DNA of 64,000 nt. Origin: Methylococcales bacterium (GTDB lineage: Bacteria > Pseudomonadota > Gammaproteobacteria > Methylococcales > Methylomonadaceae). This document shows positions 37,386 through 47,900 of this stretch, in pieces. Under the pieces are notes generated by a model that worked only from the letters and a program-made list of their open reading frames with translations, made no database searches and had not been told where the DNA came from. The stretch covers positions 1 to 64,000 of the forward strand of contig JAPLRS010000031.1 in the NCBI GenBank assembly GCA_026399015.1, written 5' to 3'. Numbering within the stretch: position 1 is the first letter of the stretch; the number at the start of each line of letters is the position of its first letter. The translations under genes and the position numbers were made by a program.

Positions 37386-37838
37386 TTAAGTATTAAGGTA
37401 GCCTTTAGAGTTGCTAATTACCCACCTTTCTTGCTCATTGATTAAGCGTTCTTTTTTCCAGAAAGGGGCTTTTGACTTTAAATTTTCCATGATAAATCGA
37501 CAGGCGTCAAAAGCATCACCACGGTGCGATGACCAAGTAGCGACAAGAACAATGGGGTCATTTGGCAGAAGGTCGCCTACACGATGCACAATAAGGCTAT
37601 CAACAAGTGCCCATTGTTGATGCGCTTCAGCAAGAATTTTATCTAATTGCTTTTCGGTCATGCCGGGGTAGTGCTCTAGGGTCAGTACTTTAATTTGATC
37701 ACCTTCATTAAAGTCACGCATCGTGCCGATAAAAATATTGCATGCGCCAATCGCGGTGTTTTGGCCTAGGGTAGTTTCTTCATAGTTTTGTAAAACTTGG
37801 TAAGGTAAAAAAGCTGTGTCTTTAATGATAACCGGCAC
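37386..37838 (-). CDS. moaE: MoaE, molybdopterin synthase catalytic subunit
   Basis: MoaE with MoaD inserts two sulfurs into precursor Z to form molybdopterin. The 150-residue protein has GACNIFIGTMRDFNEG, LTLEHYPGMTEKQL, IVHRVGDLLPNDPIVLVA and KSKAPFWKKE, all family hallmarks. It starts 2 bases after moaD. Confidence 0.96.
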   Translation of the reverse strand: MPVIIKDTAFLPYQVLQNYEETTLGQNTAIGACNIFIGTMRDFNEGDQIKVLTLEHYPGMTEKQLDKILAEAHQQWALVDSLIVHRVGDLLPNDPIVLVATWSSHRGDAFDACRFIMENLKSKAPFWKKERLINEQERWVISNSKGYLNT

Positions 37839-37840
37839 AA

Positions 37841-38074
37841 TTAGCCTCCGGTAACAGGCGGAAAAAAGGCAACTTCATCACGATCACTAACGGGTTCATC
37901 CCAGTTTACATAATCCATATTGACAGAGACTAAGGTGTTTTGCGGTTTTACTTTATTTTGAGTGGCTTGTTGCCATACTTCAGTTACTGTTAAGACTTCG
38001 TTGTAAATAATTTCATCTTCCGATCGGCCTATGTAGTCTTTTAAACTAGCAAAATAACGTATTTTTATAGACAT
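37841..38074 (-). CDS. moaD: MoaD, molybdopterin synthase sulfur-carrier subunit
   Basis: MoaD is a ubiquitin-fold protein whose C-terminal glycine becomes a thiocarboxylate. The 77-residue sequence (IKIRYFASLKDYIGRSEDE) ends in FFPPVTGG, the required diglycine tail. It is the first gene of the moaD-moaE-HAD-dhaK run and is divergent from moaC. Confidence 0.95.
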   Translation of the reverse strand: MSIKIRYFASLKDYIGRSEDEIIYNEVLTVTEVWQQATQNKVKPQNTLVSVNMDYVNWDEPVSDRDEVAFFPPVTGG

Positions 38075-38143
38075 AATGGTTCACTAAAATAAGAATTGTT
38101 AGATAATAAGTGTTTTTGGCTTTAGCTTAATTATCCTATAGAT

Positions 38144-38620
38144 ATGACTTATACACCTCATTTTAATGCAGCAGGAGAGGCTCACATGGTGGATGTGGGT
38201 GAAAAAATGATCACACAGCGTGTGGCGGTGACAGAAGGTTATATTGAAATGCGTCAAGAAACTCTGCAATCAATAATAGCGGGTGAGCATAAAAAAGGCG
38301 ATGTATTAGCGATAGCCAGAATTGCCGGCATTATGGCCAGTAAAAAAACTGCAGATTTAATCCCGTTGTGTCATCCGTTACCCATTACCCATGTAGAAAT
38401 TAAATTAGAGCCTGACGTTGAGCAGAACAGAGTGCGTTGCCAAGCCACTATTAAAACTAGGGGGCAAACCGGCATAGAGATTGAAGCATTGTGTGCTACT
38501 CAGATAGCATTGTTAACTATTTACGATATGTGTAAAGGCGTGGATAGGGGTATGGTAATAAGTGGTGTTAGGTTGCTAGAGAAAGCAGGCGGTAAATCTG
38601 GACATTGGGTACAAAATTAA
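38144..38620 (+). CDS. moaC: MoaC, cyclic pyranopterin monophosphate synthase
   Basis: MoaC makes cyclic pyranopterin monophosphate, the step before molybdopterin synthase. The 158-residue protein has [40 protein letters not shown] and [10 protein letters not shown]. It is divergent from moaD/moaE with a 69-base gap. moaA is not in the window. Confidence 0.96.
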   Translation: MTYTPHFNAAGEAHMVDVGEKMITQRVAVTEGYIEMRQETLQSIIAGEHKKGDVLAIARIAGIMASKKTADLIPLCHPLPITHVEIKLEPDVEQNRVRCQATIKTRGQTGIEIEALCATQIALLTIYDMCKGVDRGMVISGVRLLEKAGGKSGHWVQN

Positions 38621-38712
38621 CAATGACTTAGACTGGCCTGGGATATTTTTGCCAGCCAAGTATTATCTGAATTTGATACACTAGGCACTTCTTAAAGATA
38701 CCAAAAATAATT

Positions 38713-39756
38713 ATGACCATTACTTTAAAAGAGCTTGCTGATTTTTGTGATGCAAAAATCGTCGGCGGTAAGGAATCAACACTCATTACATCTGCGGCTG
38801 ATATTAAATCAGCAGAGTCCGGTCAGGTGACGCAGTTAACGAGTAGTCGTTATATAAAACACATAGCCAATTCAACCGCTACTGCTTGTTTTATTGCAGA
38901 GGACTTTGCTGTGGATGCTATACCAGAAGGCATGGCATTATTGGTGTGTGCTGATCCTGAAATGAGTTTTATTAAGGCTTTAGAATTACTTCATCCTGCT
39001 CGTATTTACGAGCCTCAAATTGCTCCCCAAGCGGTAATCGATAAAAATGTCACCCTAGGTGAACGTGTGTTTATTGGGCCTTATGCTGTTGTGGGTGAAG
39101 ATACTAGCATCGGTGATCAAAGCATTATTTTAGCGGGTGTCTATATTGGTAAGAATGTCAAAATTGGTAAGCATTGTCAGTTGCACCCTTACGCGGTGAT
39201 TTATGATGATGTGGTACTAGGAGATCACGTGATTATTCATTCAGGTGCCATTATTGGTGCGGATGGTTTTGGTTACAAATTTAGAAATAATCGCCATGTA
39301 AAAGTGCCGCAAGTTGGTAATGTGGTGATTGATGATTATGTTGAAGTAGGTGCTAATACTTGTATTGATCGCGGTGCTTTAGGTAGTACTGTCATTGGCG
39401 CAGGAACTAAAATCGATAACTTAGTGCAAGTTGGCCATAATAACAAAGTCGGCAAACATGTCATTATGTGCGGTTTAACTGGCGTTTCGGGGTCTTGTAA
39501 TATTGAAGACTATGCAATTCTGGCGGGTAGTTCTGGGGTGGCTGATCATGTAACGATAGGGCAGGGTGCGGTGGTTATGGCTCGATCTGGCGTTGCTGGA
39601 GATATAAAACCAGGTACTCAAGTGTTTGGAAGCCCAGCTAAAGATAAAAAAGTGGCTTATAAAGAGCAAATTGCGCTGAGCAAATTGCCTGACTTGTTAA
39701 AGACAGTTAAGTTGTTGCAAGAGAAAATTGAAGCGCTAGAGGCAGGCTCAAAATAG
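38713..39756 (+). CDS. lpxD: LpxD, UDP-3-O-acylglucosamine N-acyltransferase
   Basis: LpxD adds the second acyl chain in lipid A synthesis. The 347-residue protein has the LpxD-type N-terminal domain (KELADFCDAKIVGG), left-handed hexapeptide repeats from about residue 100, and the catalytic VGHNNKVG (His near 242). It stands apart from an lpxA/lpxB/fabZ cluster, so it may be a second or relocated copy. Confidence 0.95.
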   Translation: MTITLKELADFCDAKIVGGKESTLITSAADIKSAESGQVTQLTSSRYIKHIANSTATACFIAEDFAVDAIPEGMALLVCADPEMSFIKALELLHPARIYEPQIAPQAVIDKNVTLGERVFIGPYAVVGEDTSIGDQSIILAGVYIGKNVKIGKHCQLHPYAVIYDDVVLGDHVIIHSGAIIGADGFGYKFRNNRHVKVPQVGNVVIDDYVEVGANTCIDRGALGSTVIGAGTKIDNLVQVGHNNKVGKHVIMCGLTGVSGSCNIEDYAILAGSSGVADHVTIGQGAVVMARSGVAGDIKPGTQVFGSPAKDKKVAYKEQIALSKLPDLLKTVKLLQEKIEALEAGSK

Positions 39757-39832
39757 TTGTTAAGACAGTAGAGATAACTATTTTAAAATCCTAAAATTAT
39801 TCGAAGCATCAGTGATGACGAATAACCAACTA

Positions 39833-39848
39833 ATATAGTAAACTATAT
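39833..39848. promoter_or_regulatory. Palindrome upstream of ubiG
   Basis: ATATAGT and ACTATAT form a 16-base palindrome with a two-base centre, 25 bases before the ubiG start. It may be a regulator site or chance in AT-rich DNA. Confidence 0.25.
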
Positions 39849-39872
39849 CAACACAATACACGGTTAAGCACG

Positions 39873-40580
39873 ATGACACAAAAAGACAACGTTCACCTAC
39901 ATGAGATTAATAAATTTGGTTCTATGGCTGAACGCTGGTGGGACCCTGAAGGTGAGTTTAAAACGCTACATGATGTTAATCCTTTGCGTTTAGCGTTTAT
40001 TCAAAAATTTGTTAATTTAGAGGGTGTGCGTGTTGTCGATGTAGGCTGTGGCGGTGGTATTTTAACCGAAGGTCTTGCTAAGCAAAATGCTGATGCTTTG
40101 GGTATTGATTTAAGTGAAGATTTAATTGATATCGCTGATTTACATGGCTTAGAAACTGGTATTAAAGTTAATTATCAAAAAATTAGCGTTGAAACCTTGG
40201 CAGAGCAACAACCCGAGAGCTTTGATCATGTCACTTGTATGGAAATGTTGGAACATGTGCCAAATCCCGGTTCTATCATTACTTCTTGTGCAAAATTAGT
40301 TAAACCCGGCGGAATGGTATTTTTTTCTACGCTTAATCGTCAAACTAAGGCGTATCTATTGGCTATTGTAGCTGCAGAGCATGTCTTACAAATGTTGCCT
40401 AAAGGCACGCATGATTACAAAACCTTTATTAAACCGTCAGAACTTTGCCAGTATGCACGTAATGCCGGTTTAGAGTTACAAGATATGATCGGTATTGAAT
40501 ATAATCCGTTCAATAAACAGTTTAATTTAGGCAAAGATATTGATGTTAACTACATTGCTGCGTTTAAAAGGGTTAAGTAA
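39873..40580 (+). CDS. ubiG: UbiG, bifunctional ubiquinone O-methyltransferase
   Basis: UbiG performs both O-methylations of ubiquinone synthesis. The 235-residue protein has the family start EINKFGSMAERWWDPEGEFKTLH, SAM motif VVDVGCGGGILTEGLA near residue 53, and TCMEMLEHVPNPGS. It is first in a ubiG-mupP-SDR operon. Confidence 0.96.
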   Translation: MTQKDNVHLHEINKFGSMAERWWDPEGEFKTLHDVNPLRLAFIQKFVNLEGVRVVDVGCGGGILTEGLAKQNADALGIDLSEDLIDIADLHGLETGIKVNYQKISVETLAEQQPESFDHVTCMEMLEHVPNPGSIITSCAKLVKPGGMVFFSTLNRQTKAYLLAIVAAEHVLQMLPKGTHDYKTFIKPSELCQYARNAGLELQDMIGIEYNPFNKQFNLGKDIDVNYIAAFKRVK

Positions 40581-40586
40581 GTATTA

Positions 40587-41267
40587 ATGCCGAGCAATTT
40601 TAAGTTATCGTGTGTTTTATTTGACTTAGACGGGACTTTGGTTGATACCGCGCCCGATTTATTTGCTTGTTTAAATGAGTCCTTACAGTTGCATGGCTTT
40701 CCTGTTGTTTCTGAAGCCCAACTTAAACCTTTTATCTCATACGGTGCTGTGGTTTTAGTTGAAGAAAGTCTTAAAGATAAAGCAACTGATCAAGAGAAAG
40801 CCAGCATCGTAGAAACGCTATTAAATATATATGAACAAAATATTGTTCGATATTCTGTTTTCTTTGATGGCATGTTAGACGCTCTTGATAGCATAGAAAA
40901 AAATGGCCTCAAGTGGGGCATAGTAACTAACAAGCGTCAGCGATTTACCAAGCCTTTAATCGCCGCTCTTAATTTAACAGCGCGTGCTGCTTGTGTGGTG
41001 AGTGGTGACACTACTCCAAATCCCAAACCCCACAGTGATCCTATGCTGGAGGCTTGCAAACAAGCCCAAGTGTCTGCGCATGAATGTGTCTATATTGGTG
41101 ATGCCATACACGATATTAAAGCCGGCAAAAATGCGCAAATGAAAACATTAGTCGCTTTGTATGGTTATTTAAAATCAGATGATACGCCAGAAGAATGGGG
41201 CGCTGATGCTTTAATAAGTTCACCTCAACAATTATCCACGTGGATAACATCAACATTATGTCATTAA
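40587..41267 (+). CDS. mupP: MupP-like HAD phosphatase (N-acetylmuramate 6-phosphate phosphatase)
   Basis: The 226-residue HAD protein has the nucleophile motif LFDLDGTLVDTAPD (aspartates 13 and 15), GIVTNKRQRFTKPLI and YIGDAIHDIKAGKNA. By sequence alone it could be a phosphoglycolate phosphatase (Gph). Its place between ubiG and a YciK-like SDR is the gene order of pseudomonad mupP, and amgK-murU occur 10 kb away, which favours MurNAc-6-phosphate as substrate. That assignment is inferred from synteny and remembered family similarity. Confidence 0.8.
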   Translation: MPSNFKLSCVLFDLDGTLVDTAPDLFACLNESLQLHGFPVVSEAQLKPFISYGAVVLVEESLKDKATDQEKASIVETLLNIYEQNIVRYSVFFDGMLDALDSIEKNGLKWGIVTNKRQRFTKPLIAALNLTARAACVVSGDTTPNPKPHSDPMLEACKQAQVSAHECVYIGDAIHDIKAGKNAQMKTLVALYGYLKSDDTPEEWGADALISSPQQLSTWITSTLCH

Positions 41268-41986
41268 AAAATCAGGTTATTTTAATCACAGGAGCCGGGG
41301 GCGGCTTAGGCAGTACTGCCGCGATTGCCTTAGCAAAATTAGGTGCGCACATTATCCTGTTAGACAAAAATATTCCTAAATTAGAAATCATTTACGATCA
41401 AATCTTAGAGGCTAATGCGCCTGAGCCTATTATTTATCCCTTTGATCTTGCTGGTGCTAATGAAAATGAATATGAAGAATTAGCGCAAAGAATTGATGAA
41501 GAATACGGTGCTTTACAAGGCTTGTTACATTCGGCAGTCGAATTTGGTGGATTTAGACCTTATGCCCAAATCATGACCAAAGATTGGGGGCACACGATGA
41601 ATGTCAATTTAAATGCGCCTTTTTTATTAACCCGCGTCTTGTTACCGGTGCTAGAAAAAAGTGAGCAGGCTTCTATCGTATTTACCTCAGATTCTTCTGC
41701 TAGAGAGGCACGTGCTTATTCTGGGGCTTATGGCGTATCAAAAGTAGCCATGGAAGGTTTAGCGAGTGTCTTAGCCGATGAATTAGAGTCTGGAAATAAA
41801 GTGAGAGTTAATACTTTAGTGCCGGGGCCGATTGATTCACCTTTAAGAAAACGCGCCTATCCAGCTGAAGATAAAAGTAAATTACCTTTAATGTCCTCTT
41901 TAGATCCGGTTTATGCGTATTTATTTAGCGTGCAGAGCGTTGGTGTGACCGGTCAAATAATTAATGCTTCAACTTTTCACCTTTAG
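41258..41986 (+). CDS. YciK-like short-chain dehydrogenase/reductase
   Basis: The 242-residue protein has the NAD(P)-binding TGAGGGLGSTAA near residue 11 and the catalytic YSGAYGVSK (Tyr-x-x-x-Lys) near 158. The ATG at 41258 overlaps the end of mupP by 10 bases; a GTG 18 bases earlier is less likely. Its substrate is unknown; conserved linkage to ubiG and mupP is the main clue. Confidence 0.88.
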   Translation: MSLKNQVILITGAGGGLGSTAAIALAKLGAHIILLDKNIPKLEIIYDQILEANAPEPIIYPFDLAGANENEYEELAQRIDEEYGALQGLLHSAVEFGGFRPYAQIMTKDWGHTMNVNLNAPFLLTRVLLPVLEKSEQASIVFTSDSSAREARAYSGAYGVSKVAMEGLASVLADELESGNKVRVNTLVPGPIDSPLRKRAYPAEDKSKLPLMSSLDPVYAYLFSVQSVGVTGQIINASTFHL

Positions 41987-41994
41987 AAAACACT

Positions 41995-42543
41995 ATGGCA
42001 GAACGAGAAATTATATTTTTAACTAGAGATGTTAATGTTGTCACTATTCCTGAAGGCAGTGCCAGTACCTTAAGTAAAGGGGATGAAGTGACTATTCATC
42101 AATCATTAGGCAGTAATTATACGGTGGTTACTGAATATGGTCATATGGTGCGCATTGCGGGTGTGGATGCAGATGCTTTAGGTAAAGAACCTCATGAATT
42201 GCATACCTTGGTTTTGGAAACCAGTTCTGAAGCAGTTGAAAAGAATTGCTGGGAAGTAATGAAAACGGTTTACGATCCTGAGATTCCGGTGAATATCGTT
42301 GATTTAGGCTTGGTGTATGTTTGTGAAGTTACTTCAGTAGGACCCTGTGAAAATGAAGTACATATTAAGATGACTTTAACAGCGCCGGGTTGTGGTATGG
42401 GGCCAGTTATTCAAGGTGATGTAGAAAAGAATGTGCGTGCCTTACCGGGTGTGGTTAGTGTCAATGTTGAAGTGGTGCTAGATCCACCTTGGTCCAGAGA
42501 AATGATGTCAGAAGTGGCGCAAGTGCAGTTAGGCTTGTTTTAA
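41995..42543 (+). CDS. sufT: SufT-like Fe-S cluster maturation protein
   Basis: The 182-residue protein combines an N-terminal beta-rich domain with a C-terminal MIP18/DUF59 domain: YDPEIPVNIVDLGLVYVCEV near residue 92, LTAPGCGMGPVIQGDVE and VVLDPPWSREMMSEVAQ. This two-part form is annotated as SufT, a helper in Fe-S protein maturation. It follows the SDR gene by 8 bases and ends at a strong hairpin. Confidence 0.9.
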   Translation: MAEREIIFLTRDVNVVTIPEGSASTLSKGDEVTIHQSLGSNYTVVTEYGHMVRIAGVDADALGKEPHELHTLVLETSSEAVEKNCWEVMKTVYDPEIPVNIVDLGLVYVCEVTSVGPCENEVHIKMTLTAPGCGMGPVIQGDVEKNVRALPGVVSVNVEVVLDPPWSREMMSEVAQVQLGLF

Positions 42544-42550
42544 AGTTAGT

Positions 42551-42580
42551 TAGGTGTGTTAAGCGACATTAACACACCTA
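42551..42580. terminator. Terminator hairpin between sufT and the 2OG oxygenase
   Basis: A perfect 12-base stem (42551-42562 with 42569-42580) and a six-base loop lie between two convergent genes. There is no long T run, so efficiency is uncertain. Confidence 0.6.
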
Positions 42581-42589
42581 AGTTGCAGT

Positions 42590-43213
42590 TTATTTGTGAG
42601 TAAACCAGCCTGTTAAGCTGTATCTGTCTGGTAGGGTTGCCTTAACTTCATGCGGAAAATCAGCGCTAAAAAAAATAACAGTCACACCAAATTTCGGTTT
42701 AATTTCAATCATTAAATGGCCATCTTCAGGGCTGTACAGTACTAACTCTCCGCCATCACCTTCATGCCAGTCTTTATTAAAATAAGTGATGACACTAAAA
42801 ACCCGGTTATTTGAAGCACGGGTATTATCCATGTGTTTTTTGTAAAAACTGCCAGCAGGGTAGTGACTGTAATGGCCTTCAAAATTATTTAAAAGAATTG
42901 GAAAATAGCTTTGAAAGGTGTTTTTTAAAGATAGCATAGCTATAGAAATATTTTGCTGTGTTTGGTTTGACTCTACATTTTGCTTTGAACAGGGCTCAGA
43001 TAACCAATAAGTGTGGTCACCTCGTATTGTCGAGTCTATTAACTTAGCATGAGAAGCTCCCGTTGCGGCCTCACTAAACTGGTGAGTTGCCGATAGCATT
43101 CTGGCATCTGTGTTTAGTTGCTTGAGTAAAGTATTTGAAAAGAGATGCCCCATCCACCAACTTTGTTTACGTAAATCTTCACCAATTGATCTATTAATCT
43201 TATTAAGTTTCAA
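42590..43213 (-). CDS. 2-oxoglutarate/Fe(II)-dependent oxygenase (prolyl 4-hydroxylase-like)
   Basis: The 207-residue protein has the iron ligands H-x-D in YKKHMDNTRA and a distal histidine in SADFPHEVKA, with the 2-oxoglutarate-binding Arg in DRYSLTGWF. GDGGELVLYSPEDG fits the P4H-type fold. The substrate is unknown; related bacterial enzymes act on proteins. The open frame starts at TTG 43213, 7 bases from a perfect hairpin, so the true start may be further in. Confidence 0.85.
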   Translation of the reverse strand: MKLNKINRSIGEDLRKQSWWMGHLFSNTLLKQLNTDARMLSATHQFSEAATGASHAKLIDSTIRGDHTYWLSEPCSKQNVESNQTQQNISIAMLSLKNTFQSYFPILLNNFEGHYSHYPAGSFYKKHMDNTRASNNRVFSVITYFNKDWHEGDGGELVLYSPEDGHLMIEIKPKFGVTVIFFSADFPHEVKATLPDRYSLTGWFTHK

Positions 43214-43220
43214 ATTGTTA

Positions 43221-43251
43221 CCATTGCCAAACTTGCTAAGTTTGGCAATGG
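43221..43251 (-). promoter_or_regulatory. Perfect 14-bp hairpin in the oxygenase leader
   Basis: CCATTGCCAAACTT (43221-43234) and AAGTTTGGCAATGG (43238-43251) pair perfectly around a three-base loop, 7 bases before the TTG start at 43213. In the transcript it would cover the ribosome-binding zone. It may be an operator or a translational control hairpin. Confidence 0.5.
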
Positions 43252-43667
43252 ACCTTGCTCTAAATAACAGAGCTTATTAATAATGGTTAGCTTGATATTT
43301 GTTCCTTGTGATTATTAAAGTCTAAGTTTGATATTAAGAAAAAATTGCCTGAAATTGGCATATGTGATGTCATTATTCAGGATTAAAAATCTTTTAAAAT
43401 GGATATGACCATGAGTTAAAGTCTAGTCTAGTAATTTATAAACGCCTAATGATAAATTAATTATTATATTACCTTTAAATTTGTCTATTTGAAGTAAACG
43501 ACTAGATTAATAAATTAAAAGTATTTCTTACTATTCTGAAAAGTGAGTTATTTTCATGATGCTTATTCTTTATGTTTACACTATCTAGATGAAGTCTTGT
43601 GACGCTAACGAACAAGTATATTTGGATACATTGTTAGGCAATTTTTAGAAAATATTAATGACCAAAG

Positions 43668-43676
43668 TGATATAAT
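43668..43676 (+). promoter_or_regulatory. Extended -10 promoter of carAB
   Basis: TGATATAAT combines the extended -10 TGN with a perfect TATAAT (43671-43676). No good -35 box is seen, which is common for this promoter type. Transcription would start near 43683, leaving a leader of about 75 bases. Confidence 0.5.
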
Positions 43677-43706
43677 TTTGTATAGTTGTACGGTTTGATT
43701 TTTTAT

Positions 43707-43736
43707 AACGGGATGAGCGTTAATGTTCATCCCGTT
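43707..43736 (+). promoter_or_regulatory. carA leader hairpin, possible attenuator
   Basis: AACGGGATGA (43707-43716) and TCATCCCGTT (43727-43736) form a perfect 10-base stem followed by a T-rich stretch. It lies in the carA leader, just before the GAGG ribosome site at 43747, so it may act as an attenuator. Confidence 0.5.
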
Positions 43737-43758
43737 TTGTCTATATGAGGTAAGGTGT

Positions 43759-44886
43759 TTGGCTAAGTCTGCATTATTAGTGCTAGAAGATGGCACAGTA
43801 TTTAACGGGGTGTCTATAGGCGCCGATGGATGTTCTGTAGGAGAGGTGGTATTTAATACTGCAATGACAGGATACCAAGAAATTCTTAGCGATCCTTCCT
43901 ATTCGCAACAAATTGTAACTTTAACCTATCCACACATTGGAAATGTTGGTACTAACCCTGAAGATGATGAATCTGCAGGAGTTTTTGTCAGTGGTTTAGT
44001 TATTAGGGATTTACCCATTCTTGCCAGTAACTGGCGAAATCAAAAAACTTTGCAGCAATATTTGCTTGATCACAATGTGGTTGCTATTGCTGATATTGAT
44101 ACGCGTAAATTAACGCGCTTATTACGAGATAAAGGCGCGCAACGCGGTTGTATTTTAGCTGGCGACGACATTACAGTTGAGGCAGGTATCAATGCAATTG
44201 CTGGCTTCCCAGGTTTAAAAGGGATGGATTTGGCTAAAGAAGTCACTGTTTCTGAGTCTTATGAATGGACTGAGAATATTTGGGGCTTAACAACAGGTCA
44301 TACCGAAGGTCAAAATTTGACCAAGCATGTCGTAGCTTATGATTTTGGTATTAAACGCAATATTTTGCGCTTGTTGGTTAATCGTGGTTGCCGTGTAACG
44401 GTTGTACCTGCGACTACATCTGCAGAAACTGTATTAGCAATGAATCCAGATGGCGTATTTTTATCAAATGGACCTGGCGATCCTGAGCCATGTACTTATG
44501 CAATTGCAGCAATCAAAACTATCTTGGATACAAAAACGCCAGTATTTGGTATTTGCTTAGGCCACCAATTATTGGCTTTAGCGAGTGGTGCTAAAACTGA
44601 GAAAATGAAGTTTGGTCATCACGGTGCTAATCATCCTGTGCAAGAGATTGCGACAGGTCGCGTTATGATCAGTAGTCAAAATCATGGTTTTGCTGTTAAT
44701 GAAGCGAGTTTGCCGGCCAATTTGGTGGCAACTTATCGATCTTTATTTGATGGCAGTTTACAGGGTATTAAGCGCACCGATTGTCCGGCTATGAGTTTTC
44801 AGGGGCATCCAGAAGCAAGTCCTGGTCCGCATGATGTGGAATCTTTATTTGATGATTTCATAACTATGATGAATCAAGCTGTCTAA
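43759..44886 (+). CDS. carA: CarA, carbamoyl-phosphate synthase small subunit
   Basis: CarA is the glutaminase subunit feeding ammonia to CarB for arginine and pyrimidine synthesis. TTG 43759 gives the family N-terminus [16 protein letters not shown] and has GAGG 8 bases upstream; an in-frame ATG at 43723 lies in the loop of a leader hairpin and adds a non-conserved tail. GATase motifs are [14 protein letters not shown] (Cys) and [13 protein letters not shown] (His, Glu). Product 375 residues. carB follows after 26 bases. Confidence 0.96.
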   Translation: MAKSALLVLEDGTVFNGVSIGADGCSVGEVVFNTAMTGYQEILSDPSYSQQIVTLTYPHIGNVGTNPEDDESAGVFVSGLVIRDLPILASNWRNQKTLQQYLLDHNVVAIADIDTRKLTRLLRDKGAQRGCILAGDDITVEAGINAIAGFPGLKGMDLAKEVTVSESYEWTENIWGLTTGHTEGQNLTKHVVAYDFGIKRNILRLLVNRGCRVTVVPATTSAETVLAMNPDGVFLSNGPGDPEPCTYAIAAIKTILDTKTPVFGICLGHQLLALASGAKTEKMKFGHHGANHPVQEIATGRVMISSQNHGFAVNEASLPANLVATYRSLFDGSLQGIKRTDCPAMSFQGHPEASPGPHDVESLFDDFITMMNQAV

Positions 44887-44912
44887 CAATAATTACATTA
44901 AAAAATCATAAA

Positions 44913-47900
44913 ATGCCAAAAAGAACCGACATAAAATCGATTTTATTATTAGGTGCTGGTCCTATTGTTATCGGTCAGGCCTGCGAGTTTGATTATTCAG
45001 GAACACAAGCTTGTAAAGCACTTAGAGAAGAAGGTTATCGAGTTATTTTAGTTAACTCTAACCCTGCGACTATCATGACTGACCCCGATATGGCGGATGC
45101 AATTTACATTGAGCCTATCGATTGGAAAACAGTTGAAAAGATTATTGCTAAAGAACGTCCAGATGCTATTTTGCCAACAATGGGCGGACAAACCGCTTTA
45201 AACTGCGCATTAGATCTTGATGCGCAGGGTGTTTTGGCTAAATATAATGTTGAAATGATTGGCGCTACCAAAAAAGCCATTAACATGGCGGAAGATCGTC
45301 AGTTATTTAATGACGCGATGGCGCGTATTGGTTTCGAAGTCGCTAAGTCAAAAACAGCGCATTCTATGGAAGAGGCGTTAGCAGCTCAAAAAGAAGTAGG
45401 CTATCCGACTGTTATTCGTCCCTCTTTTACGATGGGTGGAAGCGGTGGCGGTATTGCTTACAACAAAGAAGAATTTATTGAAATCTGTGAACGCGGTCTA
45501 TATTTATCGCCAACCAATGAGTTATTGATTGAAGAATCAGTCTTGGGTTGGAAAGAATATGAAATGGAAGTGGTGCGTGATTCTAAAGATAATTGCATTA
45601 TCGTGTGTTCAATTGAAAACTTTGACCCAATGGGCGTCCACACAGGCGATTCAATCACTGTAGCACCTGCGCAAACCTTAACAGACAAAGAGTATCAAAT
45701 TTTGCGTAATGTATCGTTAGCGGTATTGCGTGAAATTGGTGTTGATACCGGTGGCTCAAATGTACAGGTAGCTATCAACCCTGTTGATGGTCGAATGATT
45801 GTTATTGAGATGAATCCTCGTGTATCACGATCTTCTGCATTGGCTTCTAAAGCGACAGGTTTCCCTATTGCTAAAGTGGCTGCAAAATTAGCGGTTGGCT
45901 TCACTTTAGACGAACTTAAAAATGAAATTACTGGTGGTGCAACGCCGGCTTCATTTGAACCAACTATCGATTACGTGGTGACAAAAGTACCGCGTTTTAC
46001 TTTTGAAAAATTCCCTCAAGCCGATGATCGTTTAACGACACAAATGAAATCTGTAGGTGAGGTGATGGCGATTGGTAGAAACTTCCAAGAATCTTTACAA
46101 AAAGCCTTACGCGGTTTAGAAATTGGTATCAGTGGTTTAGATGAGATTGTCGATTTAACAGCTGAAGATGCCAAAGAAAAGATGCAAAGAGAAATGCGTC
46201 ATCCGGGTCCAGATCGTTTGTTGTATGTGGCGGATGCATTTCGTAGTGGCATGACTTTAGAAGAGATTCATGACGTTTGTAAGATTGATCCATGGTTCTT
46301 GGCGCAATTACAAGATTTGATTGAAACTGAGCAATCATTAGCGACTAAAACTTTATCGACTTTAAAAGAAGGTGAACTTTATAAATTAAAGCGTAAAGGC
46401 TTCTCTGATAGTCGTATCGCTAAGTTATTGGATGCTTCAGAAATTGAAGTGCGTAATGTAAGACACAAACAAAATATTCGCCCGGTCTATAAACGTATCG
46501 ATTCTTGTGCGGCAGAGTTTTCTTCTGATACTGCTTATTTATATTCAACTTACGATGAAGAATGTGAGGCGCGAGTTTCTGATAAAGAAAAAATCATTAT
46601 TTTAGGTGGTGGCCCTAACAGAATCGGTCAAGGGATTGAATTTGATTATTGTTGTGTGCATGCGGCTTTAGCTTTGCGTGAAGATGGTTACGAAACCATT
46701 ATGATCAACTGTAATCCTGAAACAGTTTCGACTGATTTTGATACTTCCGATCGCTTATATTTTGAATCGTTAACGCTAGAAGATGTATTAGAAATCGTGC
46801 ATCTTGAAAAACCAAAAGGCGTTATCGTGCAATATGGTGGTCAAACACCTTTAAAATTAGCCAGAGCTTTAGAAGCGGCCGGTGTGCCTATTATTGGTAC
46901 GTCACCTGATTCTATTGACCTTGCCGAAGATAGAGAGCGTTTCCAAAAGTTACTCGAAAGATTAGGCTTAAAACAGCCCCCAAATGGTACAGCGCGGTCT
47001 GTTGAGCAAGCCATTATTGCTGCCAAAGAGTTGGGTTATCCTTTAGTGGTTAGACCGTCTTATGTATTGGGTGGTCGTGGTATGGAAATCGTCTTTAATG
47101 AAGAAGGTTTACAACGCTACATGAAAGAAGCTGTGAGCGTGTCTAACGACGCACCTGTGTTGTTAGATCGTTTCTTAGATGATGCTGTCGAAATGGACGT
47201 GGATGCTATTTATGATGGTGAACGCGTTTTAATTGGTGGCTTGATGGAACATATTGAGCAAGCCGGTGTGCATTCTGGGGACTCTGCCTGTTCATTACCA
47301 CCCTATGATTTAGCACCAGCATTGCAAGATAAACTGCGTGAACAGGTCGCTAAAATGGCGGAAGCTTTGGGTGTAAGAGGCTTAATGAATACCCAGTTTG
47401 CGATTCAAGGTGATGAAATCTATGTGTTAGAAGTTAATCCCAGAGCGTCTCGTACTGCACCGTTTGTTTCTAAAGCGACTGGTTATCCTTTAGCAAAAAT
47501 TGCGGCTCGTGTTATGGCTGGACAGACCTTAGCTCAGCAAGGCATTACAGAGGAACGTATCCCGAGTTATTATTCTGTTAAAGAAGCTGTATTTCCGTTT
47601 GTTAAATTCCCAGGTGTTGATCCTTTGTTAGGCCCTGAAATGAAGTCTACAGGTGAAGTCATGGGGGTTGGTAAAACCTTTGGGGAAGCTTTTGCAAAAG
47701 CACAACGGGCGGCGGGTGTAAGCTTAAATGAAAGTGGCAAAGTTTTAATTAGTATCCGTGACCAAGATAAAGTTAAAGCACCTGATATTGCTAAGATGTT
47801 GGTGGCTAAGCACTACGAGATAGTTGCAACAGGTGGTACGGCTAAGTTCTTAAAAGAAGCAGGTATTCCTTGTGAAGTGGTGTATAAAGTTAATGAAGGT

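Larger units (their letters stand above)
43214..43758. other. Long gene-free region before carA
   Basis: This 545-base AT-rich stretch has no credible gene. It holds a perfect hairpin beside the oxygenase start (43221-43251), an extended -10 promoter for carA (43668-43676) and a leader hairpin (43707-43736). The middle part, about 43260-43650, shows nothing I can assign. Confidence 0.7.
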
